Shown: positions 53,146 to 61,790 of the stretch, piece by piece | How the letters are laid out: each line of letters starts with the position of its first letter | Position numbering within the stretch: position 1 is the first letter of the stretch | Source: NBLH01 sp050296515 | GTDB lineage: Bacteria; Bacteroidota; Bacteroidia; Bacteroidales; NBLH01 | Direction of reading: 5' to 3' | NCBI GenBank assembly: GCA_050296515.1 | Contig: JBNKRJ010000046.1 | Span: 1 to 64,000, forward strand | DNA: 64,000 nucleotides | Position numbers and translations under genes: made by a program | Notes under the pieces: generated by a model | What the model was told of the DNA's origin: nothing | Seen by the model: only the letters and a program-made list of their open reading frames with translations | Database searches by the model: none

Positions 53146-54234
53146 ATGAAGGAAAAGTTCAAAGTACTTGTTGACTTGACTATGTTAAAGTTTAAATATA
53201 CAGGGTTTTACCAATTTTCACTTTCTCTGGGTCTAGCAATGCAAGAAGTTGCACAAGAAGATAAATATAACGAGCTTCAGTTAACTTATTTAGTACCAAA
53301 TAATTTCGATTTAGGACTTTTTTCAAACGTCAATATTATTAAAGAAAATCGTTTAACGAAGCATTCACCAATTTCAATTAAAAATTTATTGTTTAAGAAA
53401 TACAATCTTATTCATGCAACTACTCAAAATTCCAGATACATTGTGTCAAAGCTTCCCCTGATTTATACGATTCATGATTTGAATTTCTTAATAGATGAAG
53501 ATGGCGACACCAGGAAGAAGAAAGTAAATAAAATGCAATTTGCCATCAATCAATCAAAGTACATAACAGCTATTTCTAATTATACAAAAAAACAGATCAA
53601 GGAGAATTTAAAGGTGTCTGTACCAATAGAGGTTATTTACAATGGGATGGATCTAAGAATAGGTACAAATACTACAAAGATTGATTATGTAAATGAAAAA
53701 ATACCTTTTTTATTTACTATTGGAACAATTCATGAGAAAAAAAATTTCCATGTGCTTATTGATTTTCTGAACCTTTTGCCTAATTATCAGCTTTTTATTG
53801 CAGGTAATAAATCTACTGCTTATGCGAATTTTATACAAAGTAGAATTAATGAATTGAATCTCAATCATCGGGTTAAGTTATTAGGCGAAATCTCTGATGA
53901 GAATAGAAATTGGTTTTATCAAAATTGTAAAGCATTTGTTTTTCCATCCAAGTTAGAAGGTTTTGGCTTACCAATTATTGAGGCCATGTCTTTAGGAAAA
54001 CCTGTTTTTTTGTCTACTTATAGTTGTTTACCTGAGGTTGGAGGAGATGAAGCTTATTATTTTAAAAATTTTGAGCCTGAATCAATGAAAGAGAAGTTTC
54101 TTCAATCAATGGCAAATTTTGAAAGTGATACGTTCAAAAAAGAGAGTATCATCAAGCATGCAAGTCAATTCTCTTGGGAAAAGGCGAGTCGACAATATTT
54201 AAATTTATATAAAAAGATTCTCCTCAAAAAGTAA
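53146..54234 (+). CDS. Glycosyltransferase family 4 protein
   Basis: A 362-residue GT-B transferase (TGFYQFSLSLGLAMQEVAQE, PFLFTIGTIHEKKNFHVLID, KLEGFGLPIIEAMSLGKPVF). The motif EGFGLPIIEAM is the family's donor-binding signature. It probably works on the same glycan as the preceding genes. A TAAATTTG element (53134-53141) ends four bases before the ATG, as seen at the TPR gene, suggesting a leaderless message. It converges with the methyltransferase gene 19 bases downstream. Confidence 0.92.
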   Translation: MKEKFKVLVDLTMLKFKYTGFYQFSLSLGLAMQEVAQEDKYNELQLTYLVPNNFDLGLFSNVNIIKENRLTKHSPISIKNLLFKKYNLIHATTQNSRYIVSKLPLIYTIHDLNFLIDEDGDTRKKKVNKMQFAINQSKYITAISNYTKKQIKENLKVSVPIEVIYNGMDLRIGTNTTKIDYVNEKIPFLFTIGTIHEKKNFHVLIDFLNLLPNYQLFIAGNKSTAYANFIQSRINELNLNHRVKLLGEISDENRNWFYQNCKAFVFPSKLEGFGLPIIEAMSLGKPVFLSTYSCLPEVGGDEAYYFKNFEPESMKEKFLQSMANFESDTFKKESIIKHASQFSWEKASRQYLNLYKKILLKK

Positions 54235-54253
54235 TTCTAAAAATTAATTAAAC

Positions 54254-55036
54254 TTACATGTGCCTGTAAACTACTAAACTTGTTTGTGGTATATGATGTA
54301 GTTTTATTTTTTTTGAAAATCCATTAAGTGCTTTATAAACATCTTTTACATCATTTGGACCCCTATAGTCATGCCATAAAATCAAACCACCGGGTTTTAT
54401 CATTTTTAATGCTTTTTCACTATCGCTTATTACATAGGAATAGGCATGAGAACCATCAATAAAAATAAGATCAAATGCTTCAATATATTCCTCTTCATTG
54501 AATTGTTTGCTATCACCAAATAATTGGTTAATCTTATTTTCCTCAGGTGTGTTTGTGTAGAGAAAATCAGTAAAAGCAGACTCGTTTTTGGCATCTTGCA
54601 TGCTTAAAGAACTATCTTTTGAATCACTTTGATATTCAATCACTTGATCTGGGGATAATGTAATAGAGGTTACTTTACCGTTTTGAGGGCAATTTGCAGC
54701 GAGTAAGTAAGTTGTTTTGCCTGTACAGGTTCCAAACTCAAAAATATTTTTGGCCTTTTTTGCTAAAACGGATAAAATCCATGATTCTGTATCACTCGCT
54801 CCCCCGGGAACATTCAAGTGTCCTCTTCCAATAAACTTTACTTCAACATCTAGACCTAGCCCTAAGTGATTTGTTTTGAAAACTGAATCTAACTCTTCTA
54901 AAGAAATTTTAGGAATTGGCCAATTTTTAAAAACACCTTTTTGTTTTAGTTTTTCTCTATAAAGATTATACTTACGGAAAAAATAGAAATTAGATAAGAG
55001 AAGAATAATAACTAAAATGGTCAGTAGTATTTGCAT
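54254..55036 (-). CDS. Membrane-anchored SAM-dependent methyltransferase
   Basis: A 260-residue class I methyltransferase with one N-terminal helix (residues 2-22). The SAM-binding motif is KNIFEFGTCTGKTTYLLAAN, the acidic motif is FDLIFIDGSHAYSYVISDSE and the late motif is PGGLILWHDYRGPNDVKDVY. It resembles Methyltransf_24 enzymes often found in glycan or lipid clusters. Substrate is unknown. The 396-base upstream spacer contains a possible promoter and otherwise no gene. Confidence 0.9.
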   Translation of the reverse strand: MQILLTILVIILLLSNFYFFRKYNLYREKLKQKGVFKNWPIPKISLEELDSVFKTNHLGLGLDVEVKFIGRGHLNVPGGASDTESWILSVLAKKAKNIFEFGTCTGKTTYLLAANCPQNGKVTSITLSPDQVIEYQSDSKDSSLSMQDAKNESAFTDFLYTNTPEENKINQLFGDSKQFNEEEYIEAFDLIFIDGSHAYSYVISDSEKALKMIKPGGLILWHDYRGPNDVKDVYKALNGFSKKIKLHHIPQTSLVVYRHM

Positions 55037-55121
55037 ATAAAAAACTTATCAAGTTATTTAAAAATATTTACGTCAGTCCACAAATAACTTTATTAAAGAG
55101 AAGCAGGACTATCTGTGTTTG

Positions 55122-55153
55122 CAAAAGTACATTGGATAAAATACATATGCAAT
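55122..55153 (-). promoter_or_regulatory. Possible promoter of the methyltransferase gene
   Basis: On the reverse strand ATTG (55153-55150), 20 bases, then TACTTTTG (55129-55122), about 85 bases before the start at 55036. The -33 box deviates by one base. Confidence 0.45.
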
Positions 55154-55432
55154 AAAATTATTTATGTAAAAGGTGTTTAGCATGAAGCTTTGTTCAGTTT
55201 GTACATCTAAGCAGAGGGGATATTTTTAATTTGTTAGGGTTAGATACAAAAAAAATATCTTTCAAATCGATGCCTTAAATTTAAAAAAATGTAAGGCTTC
55301 TGTATTTTTTTATGATAACCCATTATTCTTGAATTTTACCAAGTGAAGAACACTGTTTTTATCCATTTTGAAATTCACTTAATTAAGATAATCTGGTGAA
55401 TATTCTCAAGAATTCTTAATCCCTGAAACTTT

Positions 55433-56038
55433 CTATGAAAACAATTCCGGCTCCTTTTTCTGACTTTGTTTTGCCTTTTGGTAACAGCTTCGGCACAAAG
55501 GTTCATAAATATCTTTTTCACCAAGGACGACCAATTTTTGTTTGTCGCTCAAACGGTGAGAATAATTTGCAAGGTTACCACATTTCATACAAATAGCATG
55601 TACCTTGGTAACATACTCTGCAATAGCCATAAGGGCAGGTACAGGCCCAAAAGGTTTCCCGTTAAAATCCATATCAAGGGCAGCAATGATAACCCGTTTC
55701 CCTTTGTTAGCCAGGTAGTTACATATTTCAGGAAGATCGTTTTCGAAGAACTGGGCTTCATCAATTCCAACTACTTCAATATCTCCAACGTAGTCAAGTA
55801 TTTCTTTTGCTTCTGTCACAGGTATTGATGGGATAGACTTGGAATCATGAGAAACAACATCTTTTTCTGAATAGCGTTTGTCAATCTTAGGTTTAAAAAT
55901 ACCTACTTTTTGTTGAGCAATTTCGGCTCGTTTAATTCTTCTGATTAGCTCTTCTGTTTTACCAGAAAACATTGAACCAGTTACAATTTCAATCCACCCA
56001 GACTTTGAACTTTTTTTTATATTATTCTCTAGAAACAT
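55433..56038 (-). CDS. tdk: Thymidine kinase
   Basis: A 201-residue salvage kinase that phosphorylates thymidine with ATP. P-loop VTGSMFSGKTEELIRRIKRA, the DEAQFF catalytic region (VGIDEAQFF), the lasso loop and a four-cysteine zinc site (CMKCGN and CRSC) are all present. Type II (human TK1-like) enzyme of standard length. It is transcribed alone; the 225-base region upstream separates it from the M28 gene. Confidence 0.97.
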   Translation of the reverse strand: MFLENNIKKSSKSGWIEIVTGSMFSGKTEELIRRIKRAEIAQQKVGIFKPKIDKRYSEKDVVSHDSKSIPSIPVTEAKEILDYVGDIEVVGIDEAQFFENDLPEICNYLANKGKRVIIAALDMDFNGKPFGPVPALMAIAEYVTKVHAICMKCGNLANYSHRLSDKQKLVVLGEKDIYEPLCRSCYQKAKQSQKKEPELFS

Positions 56039-56263
56039 GTAATATTCTTATAAATATATTGCTTGAACTATTTTTATTCCTGAACCAAAGTGCTAATCAA
56101 CCATTTTTTACAGAAAAAGCAGGTTTATGAGCTTGTTTTCGAAAAACTTGGAAAATTTTTACAAAAATATAATTAAACCAAGAGGATAAAAAGTTATTTT
56201 TGGCATTTCGGAATAAGTTATTGTCCCTGAATCAATTCATTTAGCAACCAGCATAATTTAAAA

Positions 56264-57553
56264 ATGTATTTTACTAGCACTTTTTTTAAGATATTTACCG
56301 CAATATCATTGTTTTTGAGTTTATGGTCTATCCAACTTGAAGCTCAGGACCTTGATTACGCAAAGGAAATCATTAATGATTTGTGTTCAAAAGAATTTGC
56401 AGGCAGGGGATATTCAGATGGGGGCGATAGTATTGCGGCTTTTTACGTAGCTGATAAGCTGAAAAAAATAAAAGCAAAATCATTCAATAAGTCTTATTTT
56501 CAGGAGTTTACTATTCCAATAAATACTTTTCCAGGCAAATTAAGTGTTAAGCTAAATGATTCTGTATTAATACCTGGTTATGACTACCTGGTTTCAGCAA
56601 CATCAAGTTCTGTTAATGGTAAATTTCCTGTGGTTGTAATGAATAATGAGCTTATTGATTACCCTGCAAAACTGAGACAGATAAATCTGGAAGAACTCCA
56701 GAACTCATTTATATTAATTGATACGGTCAATCTTAAAAATAAAGGCTTTAAAGATGCGCTTAACGATATTGTAAACTATAATTTATTTAAAGCAAAAGGG
56801 ATAATCGAGCTTGAGTATAAGAATTTAATGTATGGTCCTTCACCAGTTGAGTTTAATTTTCCAAAAATTAAATTGCACCGAGATGCAATGCCTGATAGTC
56901 TCAAAACAATTGATATTGTGATTGAGAATAAATATTTTGAAGAATACAAAACAAGAAATATTGCGGCCTTTATTCCTGGAAAAATAGACAGTTTTATTGT
57001 TTTTTCAGCGCACTACGATCATTTAGGCGAAATGGGAAAGGGTGTTTACTTTCCAGGGGCAAATGATAATGCCAGCGGTACTGCCATGGTTTTGAATTTG
57101 GCTAAATATTTTGCAAAGAATAAGAAAAAACTGAAATATTCAATGGCATTTTTATTCTTTAGTGCTGAAGAAGTTGGTCTTTTGGGTTCAAAATACTATA
57201 CAAACAACCCCCTTTTTCCATTATCAAAAATTAAGCAACTTGTTAATCTTGATATGGTGGGTAGTGGTGACAAAGGTATAACTGTTGTAAATGGCACTGT
57301 GTACCGTGAGGAATTTGATAAATTGGTTGAAATCAACTCGCAAAAGAGGTATTTACCAGATGTTGCCATTCGAGGACCAGCTGCCAATAGCGATCATTAT
57401 CCCTTTTACGAAAAGGGAGTAAAAAGTTTTTTTATATACACCAGGGGAGAATACAGCGAATACCATTCTATTTACGACCGAGCAAAGGATTTGCCGTTGG
57501 TTGAATACGAAGATTTATTTCGTCTTTTAATTGAATTTACAGAGTCATTTTAA
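56264..57553 (+). CDS. Exported M28-family zinc aminopeptidase
   Basis: A 429-residue protein with an N-terminal signal (KIFTAISLFLSLWSIQLEAQ). The N-terminal 220 residues include a PA-like domain. The M28 catalytic domain has the zinc ligands in SAHYDHLGE, GANDNASGTAM (bridging Asp), SAEEVGLLGS (general base and ligand), NLDMVGSG and SDHYPFYEKGV. All five ligand regions are complete. It probably trims peptides in the periplasm or outside. No sorting domain is visible. Confidence 0.94.
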   Translation: MYFTSTFFKIFTAISLFLSLWSIQLEAQDLDYAKEIINDLCSKEFAGRGYSDGGDSIAAFYVADKLKKIKAKSFNKSYFQEFTIPINTFPGKLSVKLNDSVLIPGYDYLVSATSSSVNGKFPVVVMNNELIDYPAKLRQINLEELQNSFILIDTVNLKNKGFKDALNDIVNYNLFKAKGIIELEYKNLMYGPSPVEFNFPKIKLHRDAMPDSLKTIDIVIENKYFEEYKTRNIAAFIPGKIDSFIVFSAHYDHLGEMGKGVYFPGANDNASGTAMVLNLAKYFAKNKKKLKYSMAFLFFSAEEVGLLGSKYYTNNPLFPLSKIKQLVNLDMVGSGDKGITVVNGTVYREEFDKLVEINSQKRYLPDVAIRGPAANSDHYPFYEKGVKSFFIYTRGEYSEYHSIYDRAKDLPLVEYEDLFRLLIEFTESF

Positions 57554-57661
57554 TGAAAATTGAGTTGATTGAAATAGTTAATGTTTTCAATATCATGTTA
57601 TTATGTGTTTATGTAGGGAGCATCTAATATCTAAAGTCTCATTTCTAATAGCGAATATAAG

Positions 57662-58336
57662 ATGAGTGGTAAACTATACATCATTCCAACACCAATAGGA
57701 AATCTTGAAGACATCACTTTAAGAGCAAAAAGAATCTTAAGTGAGGTAGATTTGATATTAGCTGAAGATACCCGGAAAACCGGACAGTTGTTAAAGCTCA
57801 TTGGTATTGAAAATAAAATGGCCTCACATCATTTGCATAACGAACACAAAAGCCTTCCTGCCATCATCGAAAAATTGAATAGCGGATTAGTAATTGGACT
57901 TGTTTCTGATGCTGGTACACCTTCAATTTCTGATCCTGGATTTTTATTGGTTCGAGAGTGTATTAAAAATGGTATTGAGGTGGAGACATTACCAGGAGCT
58001 GTTGCGTTTATTCCTGCGTTGGTGAATTCGGGGCTTCCTAATGAGAAATTTTGTTTTGAGGGCTTTCTACCACAAAAAAAAGGTCGACAAAAAAGATTGT
58101 TACAGCTGCAGGAAGAAACAAGAACAATGATATTTTACGAGTCGCCATATCGATTAGTTAAGGCATTGGAGCAGTTTATGGAAGTGTTTGGTAGTGAGCG
58201 TAAAGCATCAGTTTCCAGAGAATTAACTAAGATGTATGAAGAAACCATTAGAGGGACACTTTCAGAGCTTATTGAGCATTTTAAAGATAAAAATATCAAA
58301 GGTGAAATTGTAATTATTGTTGAAGGAAGAAATTAA
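57662..58336 (+). CDS. rsmI: 16S rRNA (cytidine-1402-2'-O)-methyltransferase
   Basis: A 224-residue methyltransferase of the tetrapyrrole-methylase fold that 2'-O-methylates C1402 in the ribosomal P site. Signatures are LYIIPTPIGNLEDITLRAKR, LAEDTRKTGQLLKLIGI, GLVSDAGTPSISDPG and TMIFYESPYRLVKAL. The usual C-terminal extension of some RsmI is absent, as is common in Bacteroidota. It is followed by the coiled-coil lipoprotein gene. Confidence 0.96.
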   Translation: MSGKLYIIPTPIGNLEDITLRAKRILSEVDLILAEDTRKTGQLLKLIGIENKMASHHLHNEHKSLPAIIEKLNSGLVIGLVSDAGTPSISDPGFLLVRECIKNGIEVETLPGAVAFIPALVNSGLPNEKFCFEGFLPQKKGRQKRLLQLQEETRTMIFYESPYRLVKALEQFMEVFGSERKASVSRELTKMYEETIRGTLSELIEHFKDKNIKGEIVIIVEGRN

Positions 58337-58398
58337 TTTGACAATTTTGCGTTTATTGATGATGAAGTAAAATTAAGTCGAACATTAAAGCTTAAATT

Positions 58399-59280
58399 AT
58401 GAGAAATCTATTGTATTTATTTTTGTTTACCCCTCTTTTTTTCGCTGCCTGTAATAACAATGGAGGTGAAATTGAAAAATTAAAGGCAGAAAGAGATAGT
58501 TTAGAAAAACTTTCTGCAACCAAAGACGAAACCATTAATGATTTTGTACGTTCGTTTAATGAAGTTGAATCAAATCTTGAAACAATAAAGCAAAAAGAAA
58601 GTATTATTTCATTAAAAGCTCATGGTGATATTGAACTGGATCAAACATCAAAGGATAAAATCAATGATGATATTATGGCCATTTATGAGTTGATGAAAAA
58701 GAATAAGGAAACCATTGCCAGGCTAGAACGCAAGCTAAAACAGTCAAACATTAAATCATCTGAGTTTCAAAAAATGATTACCCGCTTACAGGACGAAATT
58801 CGTTCGAAAGATGAACAAATTGAAAGTTTAAAAAACAATTTAGCAAAGCTAAATATTGACATTGAGCAACTTAATGAAAATATTGCTGAGTTAAATTCTG
58901 ATATTGATACATTACAGTCAGTTGCTGATGCACAGGAGGGTGTTATTGACCAGCAAGATCAAAAGCTGCATAAGGCTTATTATGTTTATGGTACTAAAAA
59001 AGAATTAAAGGAGCATCAAATAATTACTTCCGAAGGAGGATTCATTGGAATTGGAAGAATGCAGAAATTGATGGAAAATTTCAATAAAGATTATTTTACT
59101 ACTGTTGATTATAGAACCTTAAAATCAGTACCTCTTTTTGCAAAAAAGGCTGAATTAATTACATCGCATCCTGCTTCATCGTACTTTTTTGCTGGTGATG
59201 GAAAAATAGATAGCCTGGTAATTAAGAACCCGGATGAATTTTGGAGCGTTTCAAAATATTTAGTTGTGATGGTAGATTGA
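58399..59280 (+). CDS. Coiled-coil lipoprotein (Cbp1-like)
   Basis: A 293-residue lipoprotein: MRNLLYLFLFTPLFFAACNN carries a lipobox with Cys18. Residues 25-190 are a long coiled coil (LKAERDSLEKLSATKDETIN and later units). The C-terminal domain has KAYYVYGTKKELKEHQIITS, EGGFIGIGRMQKLMENFNKD and a FWSVSKYLVVMVD end, matching the Bacteroidota family often annotated as Cbp1 collagen-binding adhesin. The binding name is from a distant relative and should not be taken as proven. A terminator follows. Confidence 0.88.
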   Translation: MRNLLYLFLFTPLFFAACNNNGGEIEKLKAERDSLEKLSATKDETINDFVRSFNEVESNLETIKQKESIISLKAHGDIELDQTSKDKINDDIMAIYELMKKNKETIARLERKLKQSNIKSSEFQKMITRLQDEIRSKDEQIESLKNNLAKLNIDIEQLNENIAELNSDIDTLQSVADAQEGVIDQQDQKLHKAYYVYGTKKELKEHQIITSEGGFIGIGRMQKLMENFNKDYFTTVDYRTLKSVPLFAKKAELITSHPASSYFFAGDGKIDSLVIKNPDEFWSVSKYLVVMVD

Positions 59281-59302
59281 TTTCTCCTGAATATAACTCT
59301 TT

Positions 59303-59330
59303 AAGCTCAATGTTTTACATTGGGCTTTTT
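59303..59330 (+). terminator. Terminator after the lipoprotein gene
   Basis: AAGCTCAATG (59303-59312) pairs with CATTGGGCTT (59319-59328) and runs into T-rich DNA. Confidence 0.88.
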
Positions 59331-59368
59331 GCTTTTCTGCGATTATAAATCGCCTTTTAGAATTTTAT

Positions 59369-59376
59369 TATCTTTG
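59369..59376 (+). promoter_or_regulatory. -7 promoter element of porX
   Basis: TATCTTTG 24 bases before the ATG at 59401. A matching -33 TTTG is not evident. The preceding terminator makes an independent start of transcription likely. Confidence 0.5.
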
Positions 59377-59400
59377 CCACAATAAAACCTGGTATAAATA

Positions 59401-60954
59401 ATGAGAAAGATTAATATCCTATGGGCTGATGACGAGATTGATCTGTTGAAAGTCCACTTACTTTTTCTCGAAGAGAAAGGATACAATGTTACCACAGCCA
59501 ATAATGGGGACGATGCCCTTAGTTTAGTGCACGAAAATAATTTCGACATTATTTTTTTGGATGAAAATATGCCTGGGTTAAGCGGTCTCGAAACACTTGA
59601 TTTAATTAAGGGGATCTACCCAACCATTCCAGTGATCATGATCACCAAGAGTGACGAAGAGGACATCATGGACAGGGCGATAGGTGCCAAAATCTCAGAT
59701 TACTTAATAAAGCCTGTTAACCCAAACCAGATTTTATTGGCTATAAAGAAGAATGTAGACACAAAGCGCTTAATTACTGAAAAAACTACTGCAGATTATC
59801 GGGAGGAATTTTCACGGCTTGGGATGCAAATTAATGAAGCATCCTGCTTTAAAGATTGGGCGGAAGTGTATAAAAAGTTGATTTATTGGGAGTTGGAGCT
59901 GGATGAATCCGAAGACAACACGATGGACGAGATTCTTCGGCTTCAGAAAGACGAGGCAAACAATAGCTTTGTAAAATATGTAAAAAGAAACTATCAAGGG
60001 TGGTTTAATGAAGGGAGTAGGGACAAACCAATGCTTCCTGTGGATATTATTAAGAATAAAATTATCCCGGAATTGAGCCTTAAGAAAGTTGTTTTAATTA
60101 TTATTGATAATTTGAGATACGATCAATGGAAAATTTTACAACCGCTGGTTCGTGAATATTATCAGTTGGATAACGAGGCTATTTATTCAAGTATATTGCC
60201 AACAGCTACAAGCTATGCCCGTAACTCTTTTTTTGCTGGATTAATGCCTTCTGAAATAGAAAAAATGTACCCCGATTTATGGGTTTTTGATGAGGAAGAG
60301 GGCAGCAAGAACAGATTTGAAGCGGAATTATTGGCAAAGCAATTTGAGAGGCTTAGATGTAATCATAAGTTTTATTATGAAAAGGTGATGAATAATAAAG
60401 CTGGTGAAAAATTAGTTGAAAACCTGTCTTCAATTCTTGATAACCAGTTAGCTATTTTAGTTTACAATTTTGTGGATATGATTTCGCATGCACGAACTGA
60501 AATGGAAATGATTCGTGAGTTGGCTAATGATGAAAAGGCTTATCGATCACTTACTTACACCTGGTTTGAGCATTCATCACTATTTGAAATGTTGAAAAAA
60601 CTAAGCTCAAAGGATGTTAAGGTAGTTATAACCACCGATCACGGAACAATTAGGGTCACAAACCCAATAAAAGTAATAGGTGATAAGAAAATCACAACAA
60701 ATTTACGTTACAAACAGGGCAAAAACCTGAATTATAGTCCGAAAGAGGTTTGTGAGTTTTCAGATGCTAAAAGTGTTCATCTTCCCACGCCATTTATTAG
60801 CTCAAAGTATATTTTTGCAACCAACAAAGACTTTTTTGCTTATCCAAATAACTACAACTATTACGTTAAGTATTACAAAGATACTTTTCAGCATGGTGGA
60901 ATATCCCTTGAAGAAATGCTGATTCCTTTTATTGAGTTAACACCAAAGGGTTGA
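59401..60954 (+). CDS. porX: PorX: response regulator with PglZ domain, T9SS control
   Basis: A 517-residue protein. The receiver domain covers residues 1-122: acidic pocket ADDE (Asp10, Asp11), phospho-acceptor Asp54 in IIFLDENMPGLSGLE and the KPVNPNQ lysine. A helical linker leads to the PglZ/alkaline-phosphatase-like domain (from about 205), with VVLIIIDNLRYDQWK, ILPTATSYARNSFFAGLMPS and TTDHGTIRVTNP metal-site motifs. In Porphyromonas and Flavobacterium, PorX with PorY and SigP controls type IX secretion genes, and the PglZ domain hydrolyses cyclic/linear oligonucleotides. The partner genes are not in this window. It is followed by tsaE. Confidence 0.95.
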   Translation: MRKINILWADDEIDLLKVHLLFLEEKGYNVTTANNGDDALSLVHENNFDIIFLDENMPGLSGLETLDLIKGIYPTIPVIMITKSDEEDIMDRAIGAKISDYLIKPVNPNQILLAIKKNVDTKRLITEKTTADYREEFSRLGMQINEASCFKDWAEVYKKLIYWELELDESEDNTMDEILRLQKDEANNSFVKYVKRNYQGWFNEGSRDKPMLPVDIIKNKIIPELSLKKVVLIIIDNLRYDQWKILQPLVREYYQLDNEAIYSSILPTATSYARNSFFAGLMPSEIEKMYPDLWVFDEEEGSKNRFEAELLAKQFERLRCNHKFYYEKVMNNKAGEKLVENLSSILDNQLAILVYNFVDMISHARTEMEMIRELANDEKAYRSLTYTWFEHSSLFEMLKKLSSKDVKVVITTDHGTIRVTNPIKVIGDKKITTNLRYKQGKNLNYSPKEVCEFSDAKSVHLPTPFISSKYIFATNKDFFAYPNNYNYYVKYYKDTFQHGGISLEEMLIPFIELTPKG

Positions 60955-60986
60955 AATAAATAAAAAACAATCTATTTAAGTAAGAA

Positions 60987-61439
60987 ATGCAAATCGGTGA
61001 AAATATATTACTTAAAACTCTTAATGAGTTACCTGATGTGGCGAAGAAAATTATTGACAGTCTGCAACTTAACAAACTGAAGTCAAATAAAAACTGCTTT
61101 GCGTTTTATGGTGAAATGGGGGCAGGCAAAACCACCTTGATAAAAGCCATTTGTAAGGAGTTAGGAGTAGGGGATACCACCAGCAGTCCTACTTTTTCAA
61201 TTATTAACGAATATGTTGCTGAAAGCGGAAAACCTGTATTTCATTTCGATTTTTACAGAATAAATAATGAGTCAGAGGCCTATGATTTTGGATATGAAGA
61301 GTATTTTTATAGCGGCGAACTGTGTTTAATTGAATGGCCTGAGAAAATAGAAAACCTTCTCCCAATACCTCATTTTAAGTTAAAAATTACTGTAAATGAA
61401 TCTGGCTGCAGGGTAATTCAAATGTTTCATGAAATTTAA
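60987..61439 (+). CDS. tsaE: tRNA threonylcarbamoyladenosine biosynthesis ATPase
   Basis: A 150-residue P-loop ATPase that works with TsaB and TsaD to make t6A37 in ANN-decoding tRNAs. The Walker A is FYGEMGAGKTTLIKAICKEL, followed by TSSPTFSIINEY, VFHFDFYRINNESEAYD and ELCLIEWPEKIENLLP. All motifs are intact and length is normal. It begins 32 bases after porX on the same strand, a neighbourhood seen in other Bacteroidota. Confidence 0.96.
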   Translation: MQIGENILLKTLNELPDVAKKIIDSLQLNKLKSNKNCFAFYGEMGAGKTTLIKAICKELGVGDTTSSPTFSIINEYVAESGKPVFHFDFYRINNESEAYDFGYEEYFYSGELCLIEWPEKIENLLPIPHFKLKITVNESGCRVIQMFHEI

Positions 61440-61589
61440 TTCTATTTCAATCACTTGGCAAGTTTTCAGAAGACTATGAAATTATTGAAGCTATATGTCT
61501 CGGATTAAAAATTTCTGCGATAAAGGTTCCTTAATTCTAAAAATTATTAATAAGTGAATTTATTATAAATAGTTGATTATAGGTCATCA

Positions 61590-61625
61590 ACTTCTAATTT
61601 CTAGTTTCTAATTTCTAATTTCTAT
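61590..61625. repeat. Direct repeats of TTCTAATTTCTA type
   Basis: Four tandem copies of a TTTCTAA/GTTTCTA unit. It is the same family as tracts near 16745, 17705 and 57628. The rest of 61440-61790 holds the ald promoter and no gene. Confidence 0.6.
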
Positions 61626-61635
61626 CATTGACTTG

Positions 61636-61666
61636 TTTGAAAACATCGATTAATCTGCTAACTTTG
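61636..61666 (+). promoter_or_regulatory. Promoter of ald
   Basis: TTTG (61636-61639), exactly 19 bases, then TAACTTTG (61659-61666). This leaves a leader of about 120 bases before the ATG at 61791. Confidence 0.75.
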
Positions 61667-61790
61667 AAACAGACAAACTGAAAATAGTCGCAAAGAAATA
61701 AGAAGTGATGAGTTCGGTTTTGTAATTGAATCCATTTACAATATTTGCTAAAATAAATGGATAAGCAACGTAACTGTTTTAAGATAATAC

